8,457 nt of DNA, from contig PXDL01000492.1 of the NCBI GenBank assembly GCA_003566395.1, forward strand, positions 1 through 8,457. Reading direction: 5' to 3'. Source of the DNA: Balneolia bacterium. Its GTDB lineage: Bacteria; Bacteroidota; Rhodothermia; Balneolales; Cyclonatronaceae. Both the position numbers and the translations under genes were made by a program. Positions 1 to 6,868 of the stretch are shown in pieces. A model generated the notes under the pieces. It did not search any database. It was not told the DNA's origin and was given only the letters and a program-made list of their open reading frames with translations. The first letter of the stretch is position 1; each line of letters begins with the position of its first letter.

Positions 1-345
1 AAATGCATTATCGAATACAATGATGGTTGGCTGAGACTGTCCCTGTTCAAGACCGTTTGAGTTCAGATTGATGAAATTCTCGGTTAAACTTGATCCTGAA
101 ACACTCAAATCGCTCTGGCTGATATTACTTCCGAACTGGAACCCAAAGCCGTTACGGTATCCGGCACCAAAAGCACGAAGTACAATGGTTGCCTTGATTT
201 CATCAACAAAGTTCATACTGTTGGAGGTCACTTCGAATTGGTAATCTATGACCATGTCGTTGAAGTCAAAGTCACCTTTTGCCGGCCAGAGATCTTCAAA
301 CGCAACTGTTCCAAATCCGGTGGCAGGAAATTTGTTAACGATTTC
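1..345 (-). repeat. Diverged direct repeat, copy A (LruC domain N-half)
   Basis: These bases encode residues 366-480 of the truncated LruC protein. They align without gaps to residues 180-294 of the LruC protein at 2083-3435 (bases 2554-2898), with 81 of 115 residues identical by eye. Similarity stops sharply on the N-terminal side of both domains. The other side of this copy runs off the window. Confidence 0.8.
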
Positions 346-1440
346 ACTTGTTTCCACAATGATGGTTACGGTAGATGTATTCGATGCGAAACCGTCTTCA
401 TCACGCACAAAATATTGAATAGGTGTGGGCTGACCGTTAAATCCGGATTCAGGAGTGAAGGTAATTTCTCCCGTGGTAGTATTTACCGACCAGGTGCCTT
501 CACCCGACACTTCAAAAGATTGACCCGGTCCACCGGAACCAACTATTTTCACTGTTGAAGGATCAATAGCAGCATCTTTTCCTAAATCATTAGCCAAAAC
601 ATCTACTGTAACGGTTTCACCGGGATCGGCTGTCTTCATGTCATCTTCAGTTACGGGCGGTTCATGCGAGAATACTTCAACCCAGGATCCGACAGGCTCT
701 GGATTTGTATCGATAATCGTGTGGTTATCTGACTCAAAACGTCCACCTGATATGGGATTGGAAAATATTATTCTGTCGAAAGCTAATGCTTCCGAAGCCA
801 CGAAGTGCAAAAAGGCATAAGGCTCTTTGGCATTTTCTCCGGTTCCGGGTTTTCCGTAGTAATCTAAAGTGTTATATATATCGCCATTTATTGCCTGAAC
901 CGTAGCATTTGTTGTATTTGGCAGAAGGTCTACAACATCGTTAGTAGTAAATACCCCAAGTGATCTTCCATTAGCGAAGATTTCAACGCTATTAAGACGG
1001 TCACCTGCCGGCCATGCAAATCCGAAATAGGTCACATGTTCATCAAACTTTAGTTCTACCTGACCGGTAGAACCGATGGACAGGAAGTTTCCTGTTCCGG
1101 CTCCAAACTGGTTATCAGGTTGTATTCTTGAATTATTTAACTGTAGATAGTGCCCAATGGGAGAATCATATCCTGAAGGTGGCATTGCCCAATTCGTTAA
1201 AAAGGGCTCTGTCGCAGGTGGGTTGAATGACGCGAAACTTTCTACCGTCTTGGTCCCGTTGGCAATATCGGAAGTCATTTGGCCAGGTTTACTTGCATAT
1301 ACCCGCAAGGTTTCCTGAGTTTGTGCGTAAGCAGCACCGCTCAATATTCCAATCAACATAAACACAGCCAAGGCAAAAACGGAAGCTAATCCCACTTTCT
1401 TAAAGCCGTTTGTTTTTTGAGGTAACTTTTTGATTTCCAT
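1..1440 (-). CDS. Secreted LruC-domain protein with a CshA-type fibril repeat (3' part missing)
   Basis: I translated this open frame by hand: 480 residues from ATG at 1440 with no stop before the window edge. A signal peptide covers residues 1-39 (Lys-rich start, hydrophobic stretch about 17-35, AYA|QT cleavage). Residues about 41-255 form a β-rich region; its FGFAWPAGDRLNSVEIFANG segment (140-158) recalls the Npun_F0296-type exosortase-dependent surface protein domain (weak match, from memory). Residues 261-362 fit a CshA-type fibril repeat: TVDVLAND, then GTWSVNTTTGEITFTPESGF, then a final β-strand. The LruC/DUF4842-like domain starts near 366, with EDLWP and the acidic motif GDFDFND (389-395), which may bind Ca2+. 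Compared with the paralogue at 2083-3435, about 156 C-terminal residues lie outside the window. It follows a small lipoprotein gene by 55 bp, probably in one operon. Likely an extracellular or surface, adhesin-like protein; ligand unknown. No clear Shine-Dalgarno precedes the start. Confidence 0.9.
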   Translation of the reverse strand, partial: MEIKKLPQKTNGFKKVGLASVFALAVFMLIGILSGAAYAQTQETLRVYASKPGQMTSDIANGTKTVESFASFNPPATEPFLTNWAMPPSGYDSPIGHYLQLNNSRIQPDNQFGAGTGNFLSIGSTGQVELKFDEHVTYFGFAWPAGDRLNSVEIFANGRSLGVFTTNDVVDLLPNTTNATVQAINGDIYNTLDYYGKPGTGENAKEPYAFLHFVASEALAFDRIIFSNPISGGRFESDNHTIIDTNPEPVGSWVEVFSHEPPVTEDDMKTADPGETVTVDVLANDLGKDAAIDPSTVKIVGSGGPGQSFEVSGEGTWSVNTTTGEITFTPESGFNGQPTPIQYFVRDEDGFASNTSTVTIIVETSEIVNKFPATGFGTVAFEDLWPAKGDFDFNDMVIDYQFEVTSNSMNFVDEIKATIVLRAFGAGYRNGFGFQFGSNISQSDLSVSGSSLTENFINLNSNGLEQGQSQPTIIVFDNAF

Positions 1441-1453
1441 AGTATCAGATGTT

Positions 1454-1476
1454 TAATATTACATCGTAAGATATTA
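1454..1476 (-). other. Weak AT-rich intercistronic hairpin
   Basis: In the 55-bp gap between the second small lipoprotein gene and the LruC gene after it, TAATATTAC (1454-1462) faces GTAA-GA-TATTA (1466-1476). This gives a nine-pair stem with a two-base bulge and a three-base loop. It is almost all A/T apart from one C:G pair, so it is weak. It has no T-tract typical of a terminator. It could affect message processing or relative expression, or be chance in AT-rich spacer. Confidence 0.25.
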
Positions 1477-1495
1477 GCTTGTTAATGGCTTTTTA

Positions 1496-1876
1496 TCAGG
1501 GGGTAAACGAATGCACGAAGTTTGAACGAGTCGCATTAACTCGTACTTCTTTCCCTTTATATACAACCTTCAGGTCGTTTTTATAAGCTGGAATCGTGAG
1601 TTTGAAAGAGTACTCTTGATCCTCAATCAGATTGGCCTGGTGAAGCAACGATCCATCATCAGACATAATCTGAACACGAGCTGTTGAGTAGCCCGTCAGT
1701 CTGAAATTAATATCCCGGGTGGTCTTCCAGTCGAAACCTGCCGGTATATTAAGATCTTCCATTCCCTCTATATTGTTTTGACTGCTTGAGGATGAGTTGC
1801 TTGGTGCATCACATCCGAATAAAAGAAAGCTTACTGAAACAGCCAAAATGATGATACCGGAACTAAAATTTCTCAT
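1496..1876 (-). CDS. Small FDWKT-type lipoprotein (cassette 2)
   Basis: The product is 126 residues from ATG at 1876. The frame is open up to an ATG at 1969, but I prefer 1876. From there the protein starts with an ideal lipoprotein signal (MRN, hydrophobic run, lipobox LFGC with Cys22), exactly like its paralogue at 3469-3858, whose Cys is also residue 22. The longer version would also include an upstream regulatory repeat. After Cys comes a Ser/Asn-rich linker (residues 25-36), then a compact β-rich domain (about 40-126) beginning MEDLNIPAGFDWKT. This domain shares 48 of 86 residues with the paralogue. It lies 55 bp before the secreted LruC protein gene ending at base 1. The stop is doubled (TGATAA). 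Function is unknown. A similar module is fused to a LruC domain in the gene at 7028-8344, so a membrane-anchored partner for the LruC protein is a reasonable inference. Confidence 0.85.
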   Translation of the reverse strand: MRNFSSGIIILAVSVSFLLFGCDAPSNSSSSSQNNIEGMEDLNIPAGFDWKTTRDINFRLTGYSTARVQIMSDDGSLLHQANLIEDQEYSFKLTIPAYKNDLKVVYKGKEVRVNATRSNFVHSFTP

Positions 1877-1952
1877 AACATGCCTTACTTTTGTTAGTTG
1901 GAATATGGGTAGCGTAATTTGCGGACTTACATATGTTAAATGTAAATTCTTT

Positions 1953-1981
1953 CGATGAACAGCCTTCAATTTTCGATTAAG
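1953..1981 (-). promoter_or_regulatory. Two 21-bp-phased CGATGAAC-like direct repeats upstream of cassette 2
   Basis: On the + strand, CGATGAAC lies at 1953-1960 and a weaker copy, CGATTAAG, at 1974-1981; their starts are exactly 21 bp apart. Both are preceded by T-rich bases (ctttCGAT, ttttCGAT). Read in the direction of transcription the core is TTCATCG. The proximal copy is 77 bp upstream of the lipoprotein start at 1876. The same arrangement precedes the other two LruC units, which is the main argument for function. I infer a binding site for a dimeric activator on one helix face. Confidence 0.55.
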
Positions 1982-2022
1982 CCTTATCCCCTTAAAAAAA
2001 CTTAATGATACTTCCGGCTATC

Positions 2023-2059
2023 TTATCGGGCCGGGTGTCTTATAACCCGGCCCGGATAA
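2023..2059 (-). terminator. Strong GC-rich hairpin after the cassette 1 LruC gene
   Basis: CGGGCCGGGT (2027-2036) pairs perfectly with ACCCGGCCCG (2045-2054) around an eight-base loop. Four more A/T pairs (2023-2026 with 2056-2059) extend the stem past a bulged G at 2055. It begins 24 bases after the stop codon of the LruC gene ending at 2083, as expected for transcription termination. No T-run follows directly in the minus direction; the nearest is seven T's about 23 bases beyond the stem (+ strand A's at 1994-2000). It may therefore be an imperfect intrinsic terminator or an mRNA 3'-end stabiliser. It separates cassette 1 from the regulatory repeats of cassette 2. Confidence 0.6.
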
Positions 2060-2082
2060 TTAATTCGCTACAGGTCTTCTAC

Positions 2083-3435
2083 TCAGGGTGCGGTGTAAAT
2101 TTTGCTGTTGTCCCTGTAATCCGGATTGTCAACGCTGAACCAATCCGGGAATAACGTTCCGCCACTTTGTGCCCAATCTTTGAACTTCAGATATGCTTCG
2201 AGTATATCTGTTTTTTCTGTGGGATAATCAAAGCTCTCAATGATATTGATAGCCCAGGGCAGATTGTTTTCAGATACATACCAACGGTTTGCAGACGGAT
2301 CGGAATCATCATCACGTGTGCCGAAATAACTCATATCTGCAAGGTCGGTCGGAGCATTACCGGGAAGGTGAACTTCACGTCCGCGCTCGCGATCTACAAT
2401 AATGAATGGCTTGAAGTCTGCAATACTAAGATCACTGAAGCTGTAGCTTCCACCGGTAAATTCTATATTTATGGTGAAAGTGGCCGGCGCTACGTAGGGA
2501 GCATTCGGATCGGTATTTACGCCGATTCCAGATCCGGGATGCTGCATCTCATTGTATGCGTTATCAAACACGATGATCGTAGGCAGGGCCTGACCGGCTT
2601 CAGTTCCGTTGGAATTCAGTGTAATGTAGTTTTCTGTCAGGCTTGAACCGCTTACACTGATATCTCCAGGCTGAATTCCGCCGGTTAGCTGAAATCCAAA
2701 TCCGTTACGGAAACCGGCTCCGAAAGCGCGTAGTTCAAATGTTGCTTCTACGCTCTGAACAATGTTTGCATTGTTTGAAGTAACTTCAAACTGGTAATCG
2801 ATTACCACGTCGTTGAAATCGAAGTCTCCTTTGGATGGCCACAGATCTTCATACGCGAGGGTTCCAGGACCGGCCGCCGGATATTTATTGATGACTTCAC
2901 CATCGCCGCATCCCGTACCTGCACACAAGAGAAAATCTTCAAAATCCGACTTCGAAAATTCAACGATATCAGTGTCCGGTCCGGCTTTTGTGGATACTTT
3001 TTGATCCTGAAGCTCGGTAAGGGTGTAAGTAACCACAAACGAGCCTGCCTGTCCGTCACCTATACCGCTGATTCCATCAACTTTTATACCGTCGAAAGGA
3101 ATCTGTGACCCAAGATTTCCGGTTTCAATCTGACCGAATGTAAATCCACCTACCACATCGCCTACGCTGATGTTCGAATAGGTTCCGTCTGCGGCTTGAA
3201 TAGCATAGTTACTTAGTTCATTACAATCAGAGTCGCAACCATCGTGTTCGAGTCGGAGCTTAATTTCAAATCCGCCGTCGCAGTCTTCTACAACACTTTC
3301 AATAGTTGTGGTAAATCCCTGACCGTGATTTTTGGTTAGTTCACAGCTTGTTTGTCCCTGCGCCTCAGCTGAAGCGGCAAACATGATCAACAAAGCAGTT
3401 GTTACAGTTGCTAAAATTTTCATAGTATTTTTCAT
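2083..3435 (-). CDS. Secreted LruC-domain protein with a six-cysteine N-terminal domain
   Basis: The product is 450 residues. Its signal peptide ends at AEA|QG (residues 25|26). The ATG at 3435 is used; Met5 (3423) would give an equally good signal. Residues about 30-176 form a β-rich domain with six cysteines (31, 52, 67, 71, 171, 176), consistent with disulfides after export; it includes a GSFVVTYTL strand. Residues about 180-450 are a complete LruC/DUF4842-like domain: YEDLWP, the acidic GDFDFND motif (203-209), RAFGAGFRNGFGF, SGSSLTEN, RGREVHLPGNAPTDL, NNLPWAI and a final DWFS/YRD segment. The family is named after Leptospira LruC, an outer-membrane lipoprotein linked to uveitis. There is no extra C-terminal sorting domain; the protein ends just after the LruC fold. 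A small lipoprotein gene lies 33 bp upstream, probably the same operon, and a hairpin follows. The ligand is unknown. Confidence 0.92.
   Translation of the reverse strand: MKNTMKILATVTTALLIMFAASAEAQGQTSCELTKNHGQGFTTTIESVVEDCDGGFEIKLRLEHDGCDSDCNELSNYAIQAADGTYSNISVGDVVGGFTFGQIETGNLGSQIPFDGIKVDGISGIGDGQAGSFVVTYTLTELQDQKVSTKAGPDTDIVEFSKSDFEDFLLCAGTGCGDGEVINKYPAAGPGTLAYEDLWPSKGDFDFNDVVIDYQFEVTSNNANIVQSVEATFELRAFGAGFRNGFGFQLTGGIQPGDISVSGSSLTENYITLNSNGTEAGQALPTIIVFDNAYNEMQHPGSGIGVNTDPNAPYVAPATFTINIEFTGGSYSFSDLSIADFKPFIIVDRERGREVHLPGNAPTDLADMSYFGTRDDDSDPSANRWYVSENNLPWAINIIESFDYPTEKTDILEAYLKFKDWAQSGGTLFPDWFSVDNPDYRDNSKIYTAP
2554..2898 (-). repeat. Diverged direct repeat, copy B (LruC domain N-half)
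   Basis: This is the partner of the repeat at bases 1-345: same strand and same length, an ungapped protein alignment of 115 residues. Together with the paralogous small lipoproteins just upstream of each LruC gene, it shows that the two-gene cassette was duplicated in tandem. The divergence suggests this was not recent. Confidence 0.8.
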
Positions 3436-3468
3436 CTTCTTTATTCCCCTTGTTTAACTTGGATATGT

Positions 3469-3858
3469 TCAGGAGCCCTGTGACTCGAACGTGTGAGCGA
3501 TTACAGAACGGTTCAGGTTGAAATCTTTTTGCTGTCCCCTGTAAACCACGGTAATATGGTCCATGTATGCAGGTACCGTTAGCTTAAACGAGTACTCGCC
3601 GTTTTCAATCAGATTTGCCCGGTGATACTCGGTACCGTTCTGTGAAATGAAGCGCACAGAACCTGTCTGATATCCCCTCAGCTTGAATGTTATATCTTTT
3701 TGAGTCTTCCAGTCGAAATTGGCCGGAATATTAAGGTCTTCCATTGAGTTTATAGTGTTCTGGCTCTCTCCACCCGATTTGCTCGGAGCGTCGCAGGCTG
3801 TCAGGTACACAAATGAAAGAAGTATAACTGTGAATGCTTTTAAGTATGATGTTTTCAT
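3469..3858 (-). CDS. Small FDWKT-type lipoprotein (cassette 1)
   Basis: The product is 129 residues with a lipoprotein signal peptide (MKTSYLK, hydrophobic core, lipobox LTAC, Cys22). A short polar linker (DAPSKSGGESQNT) leads to a β-rich module of about 90 residues starting MEDLNIPANFDWKT and containing ANLIENGEYSFKLTVPAY, which matches the paralogue at 1496-1876. Asp follows the Cys, but there is no obvious run of acidic residues like known Bacteroidota surface-export signals. Its side of the outer membrane is therefore open. The next gene, 33 bp downstream, encodes a secreted LruC protein. The gene at 7028-8344 fuses similar modules into one chain. I infer a membrane-bound partner or anchor for the LruC protein. 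I do not recognise a named family for the module. Confidence 0.88.
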   Translation of the reverse strand: MKTSYLKAFTVILLSFVYLTACDAPSKSGGESQNTINSMEDLNIPANFDWKTQKDITFKLRGYQTGSVRFISQNGTEYHRANLIENGEYSFKLTVPAYMDHITVVYRGQQKDFNLNRSVIAHTFESQGS

Positions 3859-4045
3859 AATATGCTTGGATTAGTTCAAGAATTCGATGCTAATTTAATT
3901 TTATATATAATTGTTGAACCCCATCTTTAGACAGACTACCCCTAAATTTCGATGAATAAGCAAACTTGCCGATGAATAATTGATTTTCTTCGACGAATTT
4001 GAACTAAGTGTTCACAAATCCAGTCACATTCCTCTAACTTCATGT
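3859..4045. other. Intergenic region between uvrA and cassette 1
   Basis: These 187 bp hold the three phased regulatory repeats (listed separately) and a very AT-rich stretch (about 3889-3915, ATATATAA at 3902-3909) that is a plausible core promoter. I cannot fit it convincingly to the Bacteroidota TAnnTTTG element. ACCCC occurs at 3918-3922 and 3938-3942, again 20 bp apart. A small inverted repeat, GAAC-taagt-GTTC, at 4001-4013 is too weak to call as the uvrA terminator. No gene is evident. Confidence 0.5.
3950..3998 (-). promoter_or_regulatory. Three 20/21-bp-phased CGATGAAT direct repeats upstream of cassette 1
   Basis: CGATGAAT occurs at 3950-3957 and again, identical, at 3970-3977; CGACGAAT follows at 3991-3998. 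Starts are 20 and 21 bp apart, so all three would face the same side of the helix. The proximal copy is 92 bp upstream of the lipoprotein ATG at 3858. This is the best-preserved member of the three sets in the window. LytTR-family response regulators typically bind direct repeats spaced two helical turns apart; the octamer itself does not match a LytTR consensus I know. Confidence 0.6.
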
Positions 4046-6868
4046 TTACCCTGACAAAGCTTCACGCAGAAAACGTGCGGTGTGGCTTTGTTCATTCGCA
4101 GACACTTCTTCCGGTGTACCCGTGGCAACAACAAGTCCGCCTCCGTATCCACCTTCCGGGCCGATATCAATGACCCAATCGGCACTTTTAATAACATCAA
4201 GGTTGTGCTCTATTATAATAACGGAATTACCGTTTTCGATCAAACGGTTGAAGCTTAGTAACAGACGGGCTACATCGTCAAAATGGAGCCCGGTTGTTGG
4301 TTCATCAAAAAAGTACAGCGTATGACCCGAAGTATTTAACGACAGAAAGCGAGCCAGTTTTACGCGCTGTGCTTCTCCACCGCTCAGGGTGGTTCCGCTT
4401 TGCCCGAGCCGCAGATAACCCAGGCCAACATCTTCCATTACCTGCAGTTTGCCTGTTATGGAAGGCTCATCCACAAAAAATTCGAGCGCCTCGGAAATTG
4501 ACATTTCAAGAACATCGTGAATATTCTTCCCGCGATATTCTACGGTGAGCAGGTCTTTCCGGTAGCGTTTACCTCCACAGGCCTCGCACGGCAGTTCTAT
4601 ATCCGCAAGAAACTGCATTTCGATGGTTTGGACCCCTTCACCCTGACACCCCTCGCAGCGCCCGCCCGGTTTGTTAAATGAAAAATCACCGGCTTTGAAC
4701 CCCATTATGCGTCCCTGTCTGGTATTTGCGAATACATCACGTATTCCATCAAACGCTTTCGTGTAAGTGGCCGGATTCGACCGCGACGATCTGCCGATCG
4801 GACTTTGATCCACCATCTCCACCCGATCAATCTGCTGAACGCCTTCAAGTTTTTTGTATCGCCCTACGTTGCCGCTGTAACTGCCCAGTTCTTTCTGAAG
4901 GCCGGCATATAAGGTATGATGCGCAAGGGTCGATTTTCCCGAACCGCTTACTCCCGTGATACAGGTGAGTATATCCAGCGGGAAATCCACATCAATCCGT
5001 TTCAGGTTATGCTCGGCGGCGCCTTTCAGTTTTATGAAACGATCAGCTTTTCTGCGCTTTGCCGGTACCGGAATTTCATTTTTGTGGCTCAGATACCTAC
5101 CCGTTAGCGTTTTGGATATCTTCAGTTCATCGAAGGTTCCGGTAAAAACCACTTCACCTCCATGCACCCCCGCAAATGGACCGATATCTATGATGTTATC
5201 GGCGGCTTTCATCATTTCGGGATCGTGCTCCACTACCAGCACGGTGTTGCCTATATCCCGCAGAGACTTTAGAATAGTTATCAACCGCTTATTATCGCGC
5301 GGATGCAGGCCGATGGTCGGTTCATCAAGTACATATAAACTCCCGATCAGCGAACTTCCCAGCGCATTGGCAAGACTGATTCGCTGTGCTTCGCCCCCGC
5401 TCAGGGTATTCGTCAACCGATCCAGGGTGATGTATTCCAGACCTACATCATTGAGGTACTTGAGCCGTTTCCGGATTTCATACATAATCTGACCTGCCAC
5501 GCCTTCTTCATATTCGGTCAGCTCCAGCTTGTCGAAAAACTCATGAGCATGAGCAATGGTCATCTCGCACACTTCACCAATATGAAGCCCGCCCACTTTT
5601 ACGTTCAGTGCATCCTTACGGACCCGAAACCCTTCACACTCCGGGCAGCGGCTGTAACCTCTGTACCGCGCATAAAAAATGCGCATGTGCATCTTGTAGA
5701 ACTCATCTTTGATCTTCTCAAAAAATCGCCAGACACCGTCGAATTCTTCTTTTCCGTGCCAGATGAGATGCTGCACATCGCGCGGTAATTGTCTGTACGG
5801 AGTATCGATCGGCAGGCTGTGGCGTGCGCAAACCTGAATTAAGTCTTTAAGATTTTCCGAAAACCGAGGACTGTTGAACGGAGCCACCACCCCGCCCCGG
5901 ATAGTCTCGTCCGGGTCCGGAATCACCTTATCTTCATCGATACCCGTAACCTTGCCAAACCCTTCCCACCTGGTGCAGGCGCCAAACGGATTGTTAAATG
6001 AAAACATCTGGGGGGTAGGCTCTTCAAATGTAATACCGTCGAGTTCAAAACGGTCGGAAAAAACCATTTCATCGCCTTTGTGAATTCGTATGTAACACGC
6101 CCCGAGGCCTTCACGAAATGCCGTCTCCACCGAATCGGCTATGCGTGTGCGCATTTCCTTGTCGTCTTTTAATGCGAGCCGGTCCACCAGCACACGGTGT
6201 GAATTACGCTTTATTTGCTGCGGCTTCACTTCCTCTCTGTTCAGGTCGATTAGCTTTTCGTCGGCCGTCAGAATTCGTGAAAATCCTTTTCCTTTCAGGA
6301 CTTCGAGCTCGTCTTTCACCTTTTGATCTCTCTCAGGAATACCGAATAGCACGTAAAACCGGGTGCCTTCTTCCAGCTCCCCGAACAGATAATCGATTAC
6401 TGTGTACGGATTTTCTTTAAGCACCTGCCGCCCCGAAACCGGTGACATGGTCTTCCCGATACGGGCAAATAACAAGCGGCAATAATCATACAATTCTGTT
6501 GTAGTACCGACTGTCGAACGCGGGTTTGAAGTCGTGTTTTTTTGCTGAATAGCCATCGCCGGAGAAATACCCTGGATAAAATCCACATCCGGTTTATCCA
6601 TTCGTTCCAGAAACTGCCGTGCATACGAAGACAAGCTTTCCACATACCGGCGTTGTCCTTCGGCATAAATGGTATCGAAGGCAAGACTGGATTTTCCCGA
6701 ACCCGAAACCCCGGTAATTACCGTAAGTTTATTCCGCGGAATGGTTACATCAATATTTTTGAGATTATTTACCCGCGCTCCCTTGATAATGAGCGGACGT
6801 TCGGCTGATGTCTTAATCGCTGTCTTCTTTTTTTCCCGAGTCTGTTCCAGCTTGGTAGATTGGTTCAT
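4046..6868 (-). CDS. uvrA: UvrABC excinuclease subunit A (UvrA)
   Basis: The product is 940 residues, full length for the family. UvrA is the dimeric ABC-type ATPase that finds bulky DNA lesions and loads UvrB in nucleotide excision repair, in the cytoplasm. First ATPase half: Walker A GVSGSGKSS (53-61), signature LSGGEAQR (about 488), Walker B LYVLDEPTIGLH (about 513). Second half: Walker A GVSGSGKST (about 640-648), signature LSGGEAQR (about 827), Walker B LYFFDEPTTGLH (about 855). The C-terminal zinc module is intact (C738, C741, C761, C764), and CPECEG is present at 408-413. The N-terminal zinc module is lost: SPVSG replaces CPVCG near residue 140, the usual first CxxC near 270 is absent, and the second reads CTRW (298-301). 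The UvrB-binding region (about 120-275) is present, which argues against the UvrA2 class. No clear Shine-Dalgarno lies before ATG 6868. Nothing in the context links it to the LruC genes. Confidence 0.97.
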   Translation of the reverse strand: MNQSTKLEQTREKKKTAIKTSAERPLIIKGARVNNLKNIDVTIPRNKLTVITGVSGSGKSSLAFDTIYAEGQRRYVESLSSYARQFLERMDKPDVDFIQGISPAMAIQQKNTTSNPRSTVGTTTELYDYCRLLFARIGKTMSPVSGRQVLKENPYTVIDYLFGELEEGTRFYVLFGIPERDQKVKDELEVLKGKGFSRILTADEKLIDLNREEVKPQQIKRNSHRVLVDRLALKDDKEMRTRIADSVETAFREGLGACYIRIHKGDEMVFSDRFELDGITFEEPTPQMFSFNNPFGACTRWEGFGKVTGIDEDKVIPDPDETIRGGVVAPFNSPRFSENLKDLIQVCARHSLPIDTPYRQLPRDVQHLIWHGKEEFDGVWRFFEKIKDEFYKMHMRIFYARYRGYSRCPECEGFRVRKDALNVKVGGLHIGEVCEMTIAHAHEFFDKLELTEYEEGVAGQIMYEIRKRLKYLNDVGLEYITLDRLTNTLSGGEAQRISLANALGSSLIGSLYVLDEPTIGLHPRDNKRLITILKSLRDIGNTVLVVEHDPEMMKAADNIIDIGPFAGVHGGEVVFTGTFDELKISKTLTGRYLSHKNEIPVPAKRRKADRFIKLKGAAEHNLKRIDVDFPLDILTCITGVSGSGKSTLAHHTLYAGLQKELGSYSGNVGRYKKLEGVQQIDRVEMVDQSPIGRSSRSNPATYTKAFDGIRDVFANTRQGRIMGFKAGDFSFNKPGGRCEGCQGEGVQTIEMQFLADIELPCEACGGKRYRKDLLTVEYRGKNIHDVLEMSISEALEFFVDEPSITGKLQVMEDVGLGYLRLGQSGTTLSGGEAQRVKLARFLSLNTSGHTLYFFDEPTTGLHFDDVARLLLSFNRLIENGNSVIIIEHNLDVIKSADWVIDIGPEGGYGGGLVVATGTPEEVSANEQSHTARFLREALSG

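Noticed and set aside
238..820. Two + strand open frames (238-558 and 638-820)
   Set aside because: They lie antisense to the continuous LruC/CshA reading frame, have no recognisable domains, and read as reverse-frame shadows.
2167..2646. A 159-residue + strand open frame opposite the LruC domain
   Set aside because: It overlaps conserved LruC coding sequence on the other strand; no start context or known family supports it.
2083..3435. A type IX secretion C-terminal sorting domain on the complete LruC protein
   Set aside because: The chain ends right after the LruC fold; no additional C-terminal domain is present.
3889..3915. A Bacteroidota -7/-33 promoter before cassette 1
   Set aside because: The AT-rich stretch offers near matches (TAAATTAG, TATATA), but no element fits TAnnTTTG with a proper TTG upstream, so I list the region without calling the site.
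4001..4013. Inverted repeat GAAC-taagt-GTTC as a uvrA terminator
   Set aside because: Only four solid pairs and no T-tract; it may as well be chance next to the regulatory repeats.
4956..5492. A 178-residue + strand open frame within uvrA
   Set aside because: It is antisense to conserved UvrA ATPase motifs; its length comes from the codon bias of uvrA, and it shows no signal or domain of its own.
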